A stretch of DNA of 17,737 bases, taken from JAIVJM01 sp035761505. Its GTDB lineage: Bacteria > Acidobacteriota > Blastocatellia > Pyrinomonadales > Pyrinomonadaceae. Each line of letters begins with the position of its first letter. Positions within the stretch are counted from its first letter, which is position 1. Positions 6,518 through 13,185 of this stretch are shown piece after piece. A program made the position numbers and the translations under genes. The stretch is from the NCBI GenBank assembly GCA_035761505.1, contig DASTQX010000495.1:1-17737 (forward strand). The letters run 5' to 3'. Under the pieces are notes generated by a model that was not told the DNA's origin, searched no databases, and saw only the letters and a program-made list of their open reading frames with translations.

Positions 6518-7534
6518 TTACGGCTTTGTCTCTATCTCGGCGACGAGTTGCACCTGCGCGCGGGTGTCGAGCGTGCCGGGCTCGATGGGCGTGGTCGGGG
6601 CGGAGGCTTGCATCGTCTTGAGCGATTCCATGCGGTCGTACTGAAGAGGGATGGGCGGACGCACCGCGCCCGCTTCCTGCACTTCGACGACGCGGACGAG
6701 CCGCCCGCCGAGCGCCTCGGCAATGACGCGCGCCTTGTCGAGGGCCGCCCTCGTCGCGCCGACGAGCGCCTGCGCGCGCACCTCCGCGTCGCGGCGCAGG
6801 GTGAACGAGAGCCCATCCACGCTGTTCGCGCCCGCGCGCGAGGCGCCGTCAATCACCGGGCCGACTTTCGTCAAATCGCTCGTCGTCACGACGACGCTGT
6901 TGCGCGCGATGTAAGAAGTGATGGTCGGGGCCGCGCCCTCCTTGTAAGCGTACTGCGGTTGGAGACTGTAACCGCCGGTCTTCACCTCCGCGCCCGCGCC
7001 CGCCGCCGCGCGCACGGCGCGCACCACCGCGTCCGTGCGGCTCGCGTTCTCGGCCTGCGCCTCCGACGCGCTCGCGTTCTGCGTCACGACGGCCAAGGAG
7101 AGGATGGCCGTGTCCGGCGACGAAGTGACGAGAGCTTCGCCCGTCACCGAAACGCGCGTCAGTTGCAGCGCGCCGCCCGGCACGACAGCAGCGGCGGGGC
7201 CGCCACCGCTCACACGGCTCCCGCGCAGTTGCCGCATCGTCCGCACCTCGAACGGCGTGCCCTCCTGATAGATGGAGATCACGCCCGACTTCGTTTCCCC
7301 CGTCGCCTCGACCTCCGTGTCCTCTCGGAACCAAGTCTCGTCTCTAAACTTCTCCGGGTTCAGGATGAGGTACTTCGGGCCGCTCGTCTTGATGAGCCAG
7401 CCGCCCGCCTCGACCGTCCGACCGAGGCGGCCCTGAACCGTCAGCACTTCCGACGCCGACACCGCGACCTGCGCCGCCAGCACGAGCGCGAAGGCCACAA
7501 GCCCCGCGCGCAAACTCGATAAACTTCTCCACAT
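6518..7534 (-). CDS. Secreted/periplasmic SIMPL (DUF541) domain protein
   Basis: The 338-residue protein has a signal peptide (about 1-28, hydrophobic core LVAFALVLAA, cleavage near VSASE). A small all-beta region follows at 30-100, with GRLGRTVEAGGWLIKTSGPKY resembling OB-like periplasmic domains. The SIMPL/DUF541 domain spans about 126-336: ISVTGE-like VSVTGEALVTSSPDTAILSLAV at its start, GGYSLQPQYAY and VVVTTSDLTKVGPVIDGA in the middle. The molecular role of SIMPL proteins is poorly defined; bacterial members are periplasmic or outer-membrane-associated and some are linked to oxidative stress. The start ATG has GGAG 11 nt upstream and a candidate -10 box TATAAT at 7564-7559, leaving a leader of only about 18 nt. 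The extra N-terminal beta domain is not part of the minimal family. Confidence 0.87.
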   Translation of the reverse strand: MWRSLSSLRAGLVAFALVLAAQVAVSASEVLTVQGRLGRTVEAGGWLIKTSGPKYLILNPEKFRDETWFREDTEVEATGETKSGVISIYQEGTPFEVRTMRQLRGSRVSGGGPAAAVVPGGALQLTRVSVTGEALVTSSPDTAILSLAVVTQNASASEAQAENASRTDAVVRAVRAAAGAGAEVKTGGYSLQPQYAYKEGAAPTITSYIARNSVVVTTSDLTKVGPVIDGASRAGANSVDGLSFTLRRDAEVRAQALVGATRAALDKARVIAEALGGRLVRVVEVQEAGAVRPPIPLQYDRMESLKTMQASAPTTPIEPGTLDTRAQVQLVAEIETKP

Positions 7535-7558
7535 GATTTCTTTTCTCCCTCTGCTTTG

Positions 7559-7611
7559 ATTATATACCGCGCTCCCCTTCAGGGAGAGTCGTCATTAAAA
7601 AAGGGGAGCGC
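7559..7611 (-). promoter_or_regulatory. Candidate promoter and 11-bp inverted repeat upstream of the SIMPL gene
   Basis: TATAAT reads on the minus strand at 7564-7559. Directly upstream, GCGCTCCCCTT (7569-7579) and AAGGGGAGCGC (7601-7611) form a perfect 11-bp inverted repeat with a 21-nt spacing. One arm lies in the promoter spacer, so a dimeric repressor bound there could block transcription. No convincing -35 box is seen. Confidence 0.35.
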
Positions 7612-7740
7612 GCCCCACATCAAAAGGAACGCGCCGCGACCCGAAATCTTGCGCCGAAAGGCGAGAGCCGCGCGACGCCCGCGTGCGCGCCTTGAGCGTT
7701 TGCCGACCACGCGCGCACTCGTGTTAAGCTTCGAGGCACG

Positions 7741-8097
7741 ATGCGGCCATTCGACTCAGAACTCTCCGACTTGAGACGCCCCCCGCGTGAGGGCAAGCTC
7801 GTCACCGTCGGGCGCGTCGAGGACGTGCCGGAAGGACGCGGCGCGACCGTCGAACTCGAAGGCGGAAGAGAACTCGCACTCTACCACGTCGGCGAAGGCT
7901 TCTACTGCATCGAAAACTTCTGCCCGCACAAAGGCGCGCCCCTCGCCGACGGCGCGCTCGCGGGCCACTCCGTCGCCTGCGACTGGCACGGCTGGCGCTT
8001 CGACATCCGCACCGGCTCCTGCCTCAACCGCCCCAGCGAACCCGTCGAAACCTACGAAGTCGTCATCGAAGACGGCCTGATAAAAATCAGGATTTGA
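7741..8097 (+). CDS. Rieske [2Fe-2S] protein, ferredoxin/NirD-like
   Basis: The 118-residue soluble protein consists of little more than a Rieske domain. The cluster ligands are visible: Cys61 and His63 in NFCPHKGAPLADG, and Cys80 and His83 in ACDWHGWRFD. This box spacing is that of dioxygenase-type Rieske ferredoxins and NirD-like subunits rather than the cytochrome bc1 protein, which would also have a membrane anchor. It is therefore a probable small electron carrier or redox subunit; no oxygenase or nitrite reductase partner is in the window. The ATG is the only sensible start; GAGG lies 4 nt before it, slightly close. A weak promoter (TTGCCG at 7700-7705 and a TTAAGC box) may give a nearly leaderless mRNA. 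Confidence 0.92.
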   Translation: MRPFDSELSDLRRPPREGKLVTVGRVEDVPEGRGATVELEGGRELALYHVGEGFYCIENFCPHKGAPLADGALAGHSVACDWHGWRFDIRTGSCLNRPSEPVETYEVVIEDGLIKIRI

Positions 8098-8144
8098 AGA
8101 CGAAGGCCGCCCCTCTTTAACGAGGAAGCGGCTCGAAAGAAAGA

Positions 8145-8195
8145 GGCCGCGGGCGAACTCTCCTTCGAGAGCTTATCCGCGGCCACTTTCATTTT
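8145..8195. terminator. Hairpin between the convergent Rieske and ferredoxin genes
   Basis: GGCCGCGG (8145-8152) pairs with CCGCGGCC (8177-8184), and an inner CTCTC/GAGAG stem (8158-8162 and 8167-8171) caps it. On the + strand ACTTTCATTTT follows, a fair U-rich tail for the Rieske gene. A smaller GCCGC/GCGGC stem lies just before it (8106-8110 and 8128-8132). Confidence 0.65.
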
Positions 8196-8222
8196 ATGGA
8201 GGCTCGGAATCGTCGCCGGTCG

Positions 8223-8453
8223 TCAGCCGTCGTTGCCGATGGCCTCGACGGGGCAGGCCATGAGCGCCTCTTCGCAGAGGTCTAGTTCCTCCTGCGTCGC
8301 GGGCTGCTTATAGACGAAGGAGTAGCCCGCGTCGTCGGCGCGCGTGAAATTGTCGGGGGCCGTGTCGCGGCACACGTCACAGTCTATGCACTGCGTATCC
8401 ACGTAGTAAGTGCCCGGCGCGTTTTCCGGCACACGGTCTGTCGGGTCAGCCAA
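8223..8453 (-). CDS. Small ferredoxin, single [4Fe-4S]/[3Fe-4S] cluster type
   Basis: The 76-residue acidic protein is a soluble one-electron carrier. It shows a Cys-rich loop CIDCDVC near residues 22-28 and a distant ligand pair in CEEALMACPVEAI near the C-terminus, the layout of single-cluster bacterial ferredoxins (Fer4_13/Fer4_15-like). Only one cluster can be built from these cysteines. The start is TTG at 8453, chosen because GGAGG lies about 5 nt upstream; a longer frame from a TTG at 8471 would include the ribosome binding site itself. The gene lies 87 nt downstream of nadA in the same orientation, separated by a heptad-repeat hairpin, and may be co-transcribed with it. Its redox partner is unknown. 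Confidence 0.88.
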   Translation of the reverse strand: MADPTDRVPENAPGTYYVDTQCIDCDVCRDTAPDNFTRADDAGYSFVYKQPATQEELDLCEEALMACPVEAIGNDG

Positions 8454-8471
8454 TGATTCCTCCGGAATCAA

Positions 8472-8544
8472 GTGATGAGTGATAAGAGATAAGTGATAAG
8501 AAAAAAGAGGTCTTTCTTATCACTCATCTCTCATCTCTCATCAC
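8472..8544 (-). repeat. Heptad-repeat inverted element between nadA and the ferredoxin gene
   Basis: Arm 8472-8503 is built of 7-nt units such as GTGATGA and GTGATAA, and arm 8513-8544 is its inverse; the loop is 9 nt. Of 32 paired positions, 29 are Watson-Crick; in minus-strand RNA two of the remaining three are G.U wobbles and one is an A.A mismatch. The right arm contains the nadA stop codon. The architecture matches the element at 5233-5310. Confidence 0.85.
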
Positions 8545-9659
8545 CGTATTTGAAGCATTCGGTCGAGCGCGACGCGCGCCCAGCGGGCCGTCTCTTCGGG
8601 CACGACGATCTGGTTGACGACGCGGCCCGCGACGAGCGATTCGAGCGCCCATGCCAAGTTCTGCGGCGCGATGCGATACATCGTCGCGCACATGCAGAGG
8701 TCGGGCGCGAGCAGGCGGACGTGCTTGTCGGGGAAGCGCTCGGCGAGCCTCTGGACGAGGTTGACCTCGGTGCCGACCGCCCACGCCGAGCCGGGCTCGG
8801 CGGCCTCAATCGTCTTGATGATGAACTCGGTCGAGCCGTTGAGGTCGCTCTTTTCCACGACCTCCTTGATACATTCGGGGTGGACGAGCACCTTGATGCC
8901 GGGGACTTCCGCCCTCACCTGATCCACGTGCCACGGGCGGAAGCGACCGTGCACCGAGCAGTGGCCCTTCCAGAGGATGAGCCGCGCGCCGCGCAACTGC
9001 TCCTCGGTGTTGCCGCCCAACTCCTTCGCCGGGTCCCACAGCGCCATCTGCTCTAAAGGGATGCCGAACTTCACGCCGGTGTTCCTCCCCAGATGCTGGT
9101 CGGGGAAGAAGAAGAGCTTGTCCGCTTCCTTCAGACTCTTGTCGAAGAGCGGGACGGCGTTCGACGAAGTGCAGACCACGCCGCCGTGCTCGCCGCAGAA
9201 AGCCTTAATCGCGGCGGACGAGTTCATGTACGTGATCGGCATCACGTTGAAGTCTTCGAGGACGTCGATTGAGCGGAGCTGTTCCCAGGCGTCTTCCACC
9301 TGCTCTGCCGTCGCCATGTCGGCCATCGAGCAGCCCGCGCCGAGGTCGGGCAGAATCACTTTCTGTTCGGGCGCGGAGAGGATGTCGGCGGATTCCGCCA
9401 TGAAGTGGACGCCGCAGAAGACGATGAACTCGGCTTCGGGCCGCTCCGACGCCTGCATCGAGAGCTTGAAGGAGTCGCCCGTCAAATCCGCGTGCCGGAT
9501 TACGTCGTCGCGCTGGTAGTGGTGGCCGAGGATGACGAGCCGCTTGCCGAGTTCGGCCCGCGCCGCCTCGATGCGCTCGTGCAACTCAGCGTCCGAGAGC
9601 CCGAAGTAGTCTTCGAGCACCGGAGCCTTCGCCGAAATCTCTTCCGTCAACGTCGTCAT
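8541..9659 (-). CDS. nadA: Quinolinate synthase NadA
   Basis: NadA is a [4Fe-4S] enzyme that condenses iminoaspartate with dihydroxyacetone phosphate to quinolinate in de novo NAD synthesis. In the 372-residue product, the three expected cluster cysteines lie in DLGAGCSMAD (Cys110), KGHCSVHGRF (Cys234) and DLCMCATMYR (Cys322, or possibly Cys324). Other family hallmarks are GHHYQRDDV near the N-terminus, VHPEC and the TEVNLVQRL segment. The length fits the longer Bacillus-type NadA. The start ATG at 9659 is preferred over an in-frame GTG at 9683 because GGGAGG lies 7 nt upstream of it, inside the longer frame. nadB and nadC are not adjacent. The gene end overlaps a heptad-repeat hairpin. Confidence 0.97.
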   Translation of the reverse strand: MTTLTEEISAKAPVLEDYFGLSDAELHERIEAARAELGKRLVILGHHYQRDDVIRHADLTGDSFKLSMQASERPEAEFIVFCGVHFMAESADILSAPEQKVILPDLGAGCSMADMATAEQVEDAWEQLRSIDVLEDFNVMPITYMNSSAAIKAFCGEHGGVVCTSSNAVPLFDKSLKEADKLFFFPDQHLGRNTGVKFGIPLEQMALWDPAKELGGNTEEQLRGARLILWKGHCSVHGRFRPWHVDQVRAEVPGIKVLVHPECIKEVVEKSDLNGSTEFIIKTIEAAEPGSAWAVGTEVNLVQRLAERFPDKHVRLLAPDLCMCATMYRIAPQNLAWALESLVAGRVVNQIVVPEETARWARVALDRMLQIR

Positions 9660-9715
9660 TCTTCGTCCTCCCGCCGCGCGCACGGACGGCCCGCCGCCCG
9701 GTGCGCGAAACGCAA

Positions 9716-9745
9716 ACTATACAGAGTTTAAGAAAGGGTGTGCAA
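9716..9745 (-). promoter_or_regulatory. Sigma-70-type promoter for nadA
   Basis: On the minus strand TTGCAC (9745-9740) and TATAGT (9721-9716) are separated by 18 nt. Transcription would start near 9709, giving a leader of about 50 nt. Confidence 0.6.
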
Positions 9746-9876
9746 GCGCCACGTCCGCGCGCTGTCTGCGGCCCCGGAATTTAGATGCGTTTCGCGCTCA
9801 AGGGGTTCGGGGAAGGGCAAACGAGAAGACGGCGGGAGTTATTCGGGGCGGCGCGGAGTGGTGCGCCGAAAAACTG

Positions 9877-9906
9877 TTGTCAGGACGGGCGGCAAAGTTG
9901 TATAAC
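9877..9906 (+). promoter_or_regulatory. Sigma-70-type promoter for the beta-helix gene
   Basis: TTGTCA (9877-9882) and TATAAC (9901-9906) are spaced by 18 nt. A start near 9913 gives a 5' leader of about 245 nt. The leader carries a tandem AACCCTG (9915-9928), either copy of which can pair with CAGGGTT at 9943-9949, and a GACACG/CGTGTC stem (9952-9957 and 9976-9981). Confidence 0.55.
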
Positions 9907-10157
9907 CCCGGTGCAACCCTGAACCCTGAAATGATGCGGCAGCAGGGTTGGGACACGCCCGGACGACGTGCCTCACGTGTCAGTCAAACCCTCATAATAA
10001 GGGCTTGAAATCGAAGTCCAAAATTATGGTCACCTCGCTGATGAACGCTGTTCTCGCGGGCTACATGCGCCTGAGCACCAGCGTCCCGTGTGGAGTATGC
10101 AAAGGGGTGTGCTTCGCGCGGTATTTCTTCGCCCCATCCGACTCGGAGGAAAAGTCC

Positions 10158-11135
10158 ATGAATTCTCACTTGACATCGAAGAGCAACGCGGCCCGGAAGG
10201 CTGCGTTCCTACTTATGTCCGCGGTTTTACTGGTCTGCGCGATCCACTTGAGCGCCGCCGAAGTCTCGGCGCAAGGGGGCGGGCACACGGTCTTCGTCGA
10301 GGGCAACTGCGACAGCCCCGTGCCCGGCACGACCATCGTCTCACCGGGCACCTGCGGTGACTTCGACGGCGACGGGCGCATCGGCACGGCTGAAGACACC
10401 GACGGTGCCGACCGCATCTTCGGCACCATCAACGCCGCGCTGGGGCCGGGGACGGGTGCCGCCGCCGGCACGGGCATCAACCACAGTGGCCGGGTCGTGA
10501 TTGTCCGCTCCGGGCGCTTCGCGGAGGCCGTCTTCATCGGGCGGATTCAGTGCGCGGGCTGCCCCGGCGTCGTCACCCCCGGCAACGTGACGCTGGAGGC
10601 CGCCCCCGGCGTCGACGCCGTCATTGACGCCATACTTCAGGGCGACCCGGCGGGCGGCAACACGGCTCGCCAGAGCGCGACCGGCATCGTGGTGACTTTC
10701 GGCGCTAACAGCCCCGTCGCTGCGGCCCGCATGATCATCCTGCGTAACCTCACGGTGCGCAACTTCGCCCGTGGCGCTGAAATCTCGCACGGCGCGCGAA
10801 TCCTCATCGACAACTGCCGCTTCGAGAATAATCAGAACGCCGGCATCGTTCTGAACTTCCACACGCGCGCCGTCATCACGAACACGCACGTTTCCGGCAC
10901 CGGCTCGCGCACGACGGGGGCGGGGCCGAACCCCGGCCACGGCATCTGGATAGATGTGGAGGCGCAGGCGAGGCTGGTTAACACGACCGTCTCGCACAAC
11001 GCAAACGTCGGCATCTTCAACGCCACCGGCAACCCGGCCAACCTCGTCTTCTTCAAGGTCAGCGCGTACTTCAACGGCAACGACACGCTCGGCCCGTTCA
11101 CCAACAACCTCGACCCGAATTTCTCCACCAACTGA
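10158..11135 (+). CDS. Secreted right-handed parallel beta-helix protein
   Basis: The 325-residue exported protein has a signal peptide (core FLLMSAVLLVCAIHL, cleavage near EVSAQ, about residue 38). Residues 68-79 (DFDGDGRIGTAE) form an EF-hand-like calcium loop. From about 110 to 305 there are strand-rich repeats typical of pectin-lyase-fold beta helices: VTLEAAPGVDAVIDA, IILRNLTVRNF, ILIDNCRFENNQNAGIVL, AVITNTHVSG, ARLVNTTVSHNANVGIF. The fold is common in polysaccharide lyases, but no catalytic residues can be assigned, so it may only bind polysaccharide or be structural. The start ATG has GGAGG 8 nt upstream and opens directly into the signal peptide, which excludes the longer upstream frame. 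It converges on fumC. Confidence 0.8.
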   Translation: MNSHLTSKSNAARKAAFLLMSAVLLVCAIHLSAAEVSAQGGGHTVFVEGNCDSPVPGTTIVSPGTCGDFDGDGRIGTAEDTDGADRIFGTINAALGPGTGAAAGTGINHSGRVVIVRSGRFAEAVFIGRIQCAGCPGVVTPGNVTLEAAPGVDAVIDAILQGDPAGGNTARQSATGIVVTFGANSPVAAARMIILRNLTVRNFARGAEISHGARILIDNCRFENNQNAGIVLNFHTRAVITNTHVSGTGSRTTGAGPNPGHGIWIDVEAQARLVNTTVSHNANVGIFNATGNPANLVFFKVSAYFNGNDTLGPFTNNLDPNFSTN

Positions 11136-11167
11136 CGCCACGCCACGAGTCAGAAGGCGCTGACGTG

Positions 11168-11207
11168 CGAAGGCCCCGCCGGATTCTCGAACCCGGCGGG
11201 GCCTTCG
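11168..11207. terminator. 15-bp perfect hairpin between convergent genes
   Basis: Arms 11168-11182 and 11193-11207 are exact reverse complements, very GC-rich, with a 10-nt loop. It sits between the ends of the beta-helix gene and fumC and can serve both strands. Neither side has a U tract. Confidence 0.65.
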
Positions 11208-11260
11208 CGCGCGTCCCGCACGCGTCGCCTCACCCCGCGCATCCGCCGGAGGCTGGCCCT

Positions 11261-12679
11261 CTAGGGACGCGTCATCTTTTCGGGTTTGACGTACTCGTCG
11301 AACTGCTCGGCGGTGAGGAAGCCCAGTTCGACCGCCGACTCGCGCAGGGTCGTGCCCTTCTGGTGCGCGTGCTTGGCGATCTTGGCGGCCTTGTCGTAAC
11401 CGATGTGCGGGTTCAAAGCCGTGACCAGCATGAGCGAGTTGCGGAGGTGTTCGTCAATGCGCTCGCGGTTGAGTTCGATCCCGGCGACGCAGTAGTCCAC
11501 GAAGCCGTGGCAGGCGTCTTTGAGGAGCCGAATCGAGTGGAGCAGGTTGTGAATCATCACCGGGTTGAAGACGTTCAGCTCGAAGTTGCCTTGCGAGCCC
11601 GCGAACCCGATGGCCGCGTCGTTGCCCATGACCTGCACGGCGACCATCGTCATCGCTTCCGATTGTGTCGGGTTGACCTTGCCCGGCATGATTGAAGAGC
11701 CCGGCTCGTTCTCCGGCAGAATCAACTCGCCGAAGCCCGCGCGCGGCCCCGAACCGAGCCAACGAATGTCGTTCGCAATCTTCATCAGAGACCCGGCCAG
11801 AGTCTTCAAAGCCCCGCTCGCGAACACCAACTCGTCGTGCGCCGAGAGAGCCGCGAACTTGTTCGGGTGCGATTTGAAGGGCAAGCCCGTCAGCTCCGCT
11901 ATCTTCTGTGCCGCGCGCTCGCCGAACTCCGGGTGCGAGTTCAAACCCGTCCCGACCGCCGTCCCGCCGATTGCCAAGTCGTAGAGTCCGGGCAGAACCA
12001 TCCTGAGCCTCTCGATGCCGCGCTCAAGCAGGCTCGCCCAGCCCGACATCTCCTGCCCCACGGTCAGGGGCGTCGCGTCCTGCAAGTGCGTGCGCCCGAT
12101 CTTCACCACGTCCGAGAACTCCTTCGCCTTCGCGTCAATCGCGTCGTGGAGCCTCTGGACTTCGGGAATGAGCTGGTGCAGGCGCTCGGCGGCGGCGATG
12201 TGCATGGCCGTCGGGAAAGTGTCGTTCGACGATTGCGACATGTTCACGTGGTCGTTCGGGTGCACCGGCTCCTTGCTCCCCATCACGCCCCCGGCGAGTT
12301 CGATGGCGCGGTTCGAGATGACCTCGTTGGCGTTCATGTTCGTCTGCGTCCCGCTCCCCGTCTGCCACACGCGCAGAGGGAAATGCTCGTCCAGCTTCCC
12401 CTCAATCACCTCTTCCGCCGCCCGCTCGATGAGCCGCGCCTTGTCTGCGGGCAGCTTCCCCAACTCCTCGTTGACGAGCGCCGCCGCCTTCTTCAAAACA
12501 CCGAGCGCCCGAATCATCTCCCTCGGCATCACGTCGTCGCCGATGTCGAAGTGAATCAACGACCGCCGCGTCTGCGCCCCGTAATACTTCCCCGCCGGAA
12601 CCTTAATCTCCCCCATCGAGTCCGTCTCAACCCGCATCTCCGGCTCGCCCGCCGTTTTCCGCTCCGCTTCCTTAGCCAT
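11261..12679 (-). CDS. fumC: Class II fumarate hydratase
   Basis: This is the heat-stable, iron-free fumarase of the TCA cycle, reversibly hydrating fumarate to L-malate as a homotetramer. Numbered from the ATG at 12679 (472 residues), the fumarase/aspartase signature GSSIMPGKVNP is at 327-337 with the catalytic Ser in its SS pair. The general-base region GRTHLQDATP carries His198, and the substrate contacts TGSGTQTNMNANEV and SSNDTFPTAMH are intact. Length fits the family (E. coli FumC, 467). Three in-frame starts exist: TTG at 12706, ATG at 12691 with AAAGG immediately adjacent, and ATG at 12679 with AAAGGA about 11 nt upstream; the last is preferred. A TACAAT box at 12753-12748 might be its -10, without a clear -35. 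Confidence 0.97.
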   Translation of the reverse strand: MAKEAERKTAGEPEMRVETDSMGEIKVPAGKYYGAQTRRSLIHFDIGDDVMPREMIRALGVLKKAAALVNEELGKLPADKARLIERAAEEVIEGKLDEHFPLRVWQTGSGTQTNMNANEVISNRAIELAGGVMGSKEPVHPNDHVNMSQSSNDTFPTAMHIAAAERLHQLIPEVQRLHDAIDAKAKEFSDVVKIGRTHLQDATPLTVGQEMSGWASLLERGIERLRMVLPGLYDLAIGGTAVGTGLNSHPEFGERAAQKIAELTGLPFKSHPNKFAALSAHDELVFASGALKTLAGSLMKIANDIRWLGSGPRAGFGELILPENEPGSSIMPGKVNPTQSEAMTMVAVQVMGNDAAIGFAGSQGNFELNVFNPVMIHNLLHSIRLLKDACHGFVDYCVAGIELNRERIDEHLRNSLMLVTALNPHIGYDKAAKIAKHAHQKGTTLRESAVELGFLTAEQFDEYVKPEKMTRP

Positions 12680-13185
12680 CGAACGATTCATCCTTTCACT
12701 TCGCAAGCCTGCTCGGAATTGTGATCCGAAAAATGATTGCCCGCCCGATTGTACCTCAACGAAATTCGCCGGGCCATTTGATGAAGATTCGCCTCCCGGC
12801 CTCGCCCCGACTCGTCGCGCGGAGTTTCGTCCGCGTGGGCGTCGGAGGGGAAGAGTTCGACGGGTTGAGGGTTCGAGGGCTTTGGGGATTCCTTTTCGGG
12901 GCCGTCGAAATATCTCACGGCGGGCGGGGCGGGCCGGGCGGAGGGGCGAAAAAGTTGCTCCGGCTATTGATTATTACGTGCGGATGAGATATAGAGGCGT
13001 GCGCAAAATGCCTGAGGGGTGCTGCCGCGCACCCGCCGTCCGCATCTCGCAAGAAGGGTTCCACCCGCTAGAAGGGTCTGATCCACCGGACACATTCTTT
13101 CTCCCGGCCCCGCAAGCCTGGACGACCTGTCAACCGACTTGGCAAGCCCGCTTAACATACCACCCGAAAGTGAGGTTCATCTCTT
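12680..13185. other. Divergent intergenic region between fumC and the HYR/PxKF gene
   Basis: It carries the upstream region of fumC on the minus strand and, on the + strand, a dense run of G tracts (12922-12946), a promoter and a leader of about 180 nt for the HYR gene. No supported gene is present. The leader has a GGGTGC/GCACCC hairpin (13017-13022 and 13029-13034) and a direct repeat AGAAGGGT (13052-13059 and 13070-13077, 18-nt period). Confidence 0.65.
12967..12995 (+). promoter_or_regulatory. Sigma-70-type promoter for the HYR/PxKF gene
   Basis: TTGATT (12967-12972) and TATAGA (12990-12995) are spaced by exactly 17 nt. Transcription would start near 13002, 184 nt before the start codon. 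Confidence 0.55.

Larger units (their letters stand above)
9660..10157. other. Divergent intergenic region between nadA and the beta-helix gene
   Basis: These 498 bases hold the nadA promoter on the minus strand, the promoter of the secreted beta-helix protein on the + strand and its long leader. A + strand frame runs open from a TTG at 9948 into the beta-helix gene, but its N-terminal part is cysteine-containing, has no ribosome binding site and precedes the real signal peptide, so it is not taken as coding. I see nothing further at 9746-9876. Confidence 0.7.

Noticed and set aside
9932..10010. Leader peptide starting at ATGATG in the beta-helix gene leader
   Set aside because: A 25-codon frame exists, but no ribosome binding site precedes it and its codons show no regulatory run of one amino acid.
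9948..10157. N-terminal extension of the beta-helix protein by 70 residues
   Set aside because: The frame is open from a TTG, but the ribosome binding site GGAGG and the signal peptide both place the start at 10158, and the extension would bury the signal peptide.
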